From Spirochaetota bacterium (GTDB taxonomy: Bacteria > Spirochaetota > Spirochaetia > DSM-27196 > PWMO01), in assembly GCA_009908925.1 (NCBI GenBank), contig JAAAOH010000193.1:1-13321 (forward strand): a stretch of 13,321 nucleotides of DNA. Direction: 5' to 3'. Each line of letters opens with the position of its first letter. Within the stretch, counting starts at the first letter, position 1. The notes beneath the pieces are model-generated. The model worked only from the letters and a program-made list of their open reading frames with translations, was not told the DNA's origin and searched no databases. Made by a program: the position numbers and the translations under genes. Of the stretch, positions 12,706-13,321 are shown piece after piece.

Positions 12706-13321
12706 CCCATCGCTTCGCGTGGAGGGGCTCACCAAGCAGTACGGCCGCCGGATCGTGGTGAACGACGTCACATTCTCCATGCACCGGGGCGAGGTGGTGG
12801 GCTTTCTCGGGCCCAACGGCGCGGGCAAGACGACATGCTTCTACATGATCGTTGGATTTATCGCACCGCAGCGCGGGAGTATCTACCTCGACGAGCACGA
12901 CATCACCAAATTGCCCATGTATCGTCGTGCCCGACTCGGCATCTCATACCTGCCGCAGGAGCCCTCGGTGTTTCGAAAGCTCACCGTCGAGCAGAACATC
13001 TGGGCGATCCTGGAAACGCGAGGCGACCTCAGCCCCGAAGAGAAGCATGCGCGCCTCGATGAGCTCCTGAGCGAGCTCGGGATCGAGGAGAACCGCACCC
13101 AGCAGGCCTACACCCTCTCCGGGGGAGAGCGACGGCGCACCGAAATCGCGCGGTCACTGGCCATCGAGCCGAAGTTTCTCCTCCTCGATGAGCCGTTCGC
13201 GGGGATTGATCCGATCGCAGTCTACGAGATAAAGACCATCGTGCAGAGCCTCTCCGCCAAGGGAATCGGCGTTCTGGTCACCGATCACAACGTCCGTGAC
13301 ACCCTCGAGATCACCAACCGC
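12698..13321 (+). CDS. lptB: LPS export ABC transporter ATP-binding protein LptB, partial
   Basis: Cytoplasmic ATPase that drives LPS extraction with LptF/LptG. The first 208 codons are in the window and the gene runs off the right edge (usual length about 240). Walker A is GPNGAGKTT (38-46), the Q-loop is in YLPQEPSVF, the signature is LSGGERRR, Walker B is FLLLDEPFAGID and the switch histidine is in VTDHN. The wording LPQEPSVFRKLTVEQNI and EPFAGIDPIAV is specific to LptB among ABC ATPases. ATG 12698 has a perfect AAGGAG 7 nt upstream and overlaps lptA by 8 nt. The expected continuation is the end of lptB and perhaps an rpoN-like or lptFG gene. Confidence 0.96.
   Translation, partial: MSDPSLRVEGLTKQYGRRIVVNDVTFSMHRGEVVGFLGPNGAGKTTCFYMIVGFIAPQRGSIYLDEHDITKLPMYRRARLGISYLPQEPSVFRKLTVEQNIWAILETRGDLSPEEKHARLDELLSELGIEENRTQQAYTLSGGERRRTEIARSLAIEPKFLLLDEPFAGIDPIAVYEIKTIVQSLSAKGIGVLVTDHNVRDTLEITNR

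Noticed and set aside
1..13321. tRNA, rRNA, CRISPR, insertion sequence, prophage or defence genes
   Set aside because: No supporting sequence pattern was found on either strand; the window is packed with ordinary chromosomal protein genes.

Overview
The window is GC-rich and almost fully coding. It looks chromosomal, from a diderm bacterium: lptC-lptA-lptB follow pyrG, a lipoprotein signal is visible, and a chemotaxis CheR/CheB pair is present. The combination of a divergent YmdB/TIGR00282-type protein, an RseC-like protein, a BFN-like protein and a PII-like/EIIA-headed Mrp operon best fits a high-GC free-living spirochaete (Spirochaetota). That placement is inference from gene content and remembered family motifs, with no search behind it.

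Layout. (1) Minus strand, 4819 down past base 1: a tightly overlapping operon of a PII-like small protein, a PTS EIIA-2 domain protein, then MnhE, MnhF, MnhG, an MbhD-like (DUF4040) protein, an MbhE-like protein, MnhB, MnhC and MnhD, the last running off the window. The order E-F-G-MbhD-MbhE-B-C-D is that of the Mrp-like module mbhA-H of archaeal membrane-bound hydrogenase, with MrpA's C-terminal parts as separate genes. No NuoL-like MrpA N-terminal part and no hydrogenase subunit lies inside the window. (2) Minus strand, 5625-4985: an Hsp20 small heat-shock protein followed by a 44-residue membrane peptide gene, closed by a strong hairpin. (3) Plus strand, 5884-7099: a YmdB-family phosphoesterase that has lost nearly all metal ligands, overlapping an RseC-like membrane protein. 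(4) Minus strand, 9180-7145: cheR-cheB. (5) Plus strand, 9301 to the right edge: a bifunctional-nuclease-like (DUF151) protein, pyrG, lptC, lptA and lptB (truncated by the window).

How they work together. Region 1 would form a multi-subunit cation/proton antiporter, with two signalling-type proteins translated just ahead of it as candidate regulators of ion flux. Region 5 couples CTP supply to lipopolysaccharide export. Regions 2 to 4 are housekeeping stress, redox/membrane and chemotaxis-adaptation genes.

Themes across the window: several period-15 tandem duplications sit in the antiporter genes; several genes have a good -10 box 8-16 nt before the start codon and no Shine-Dalgarno sequence, suggesting leaderless or near-leaderless mRNAs; and inverted repeats lie at divergent promoters. 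No tRNA, rRNA, CRISPR array, insertion sequence or phage gene was seen.
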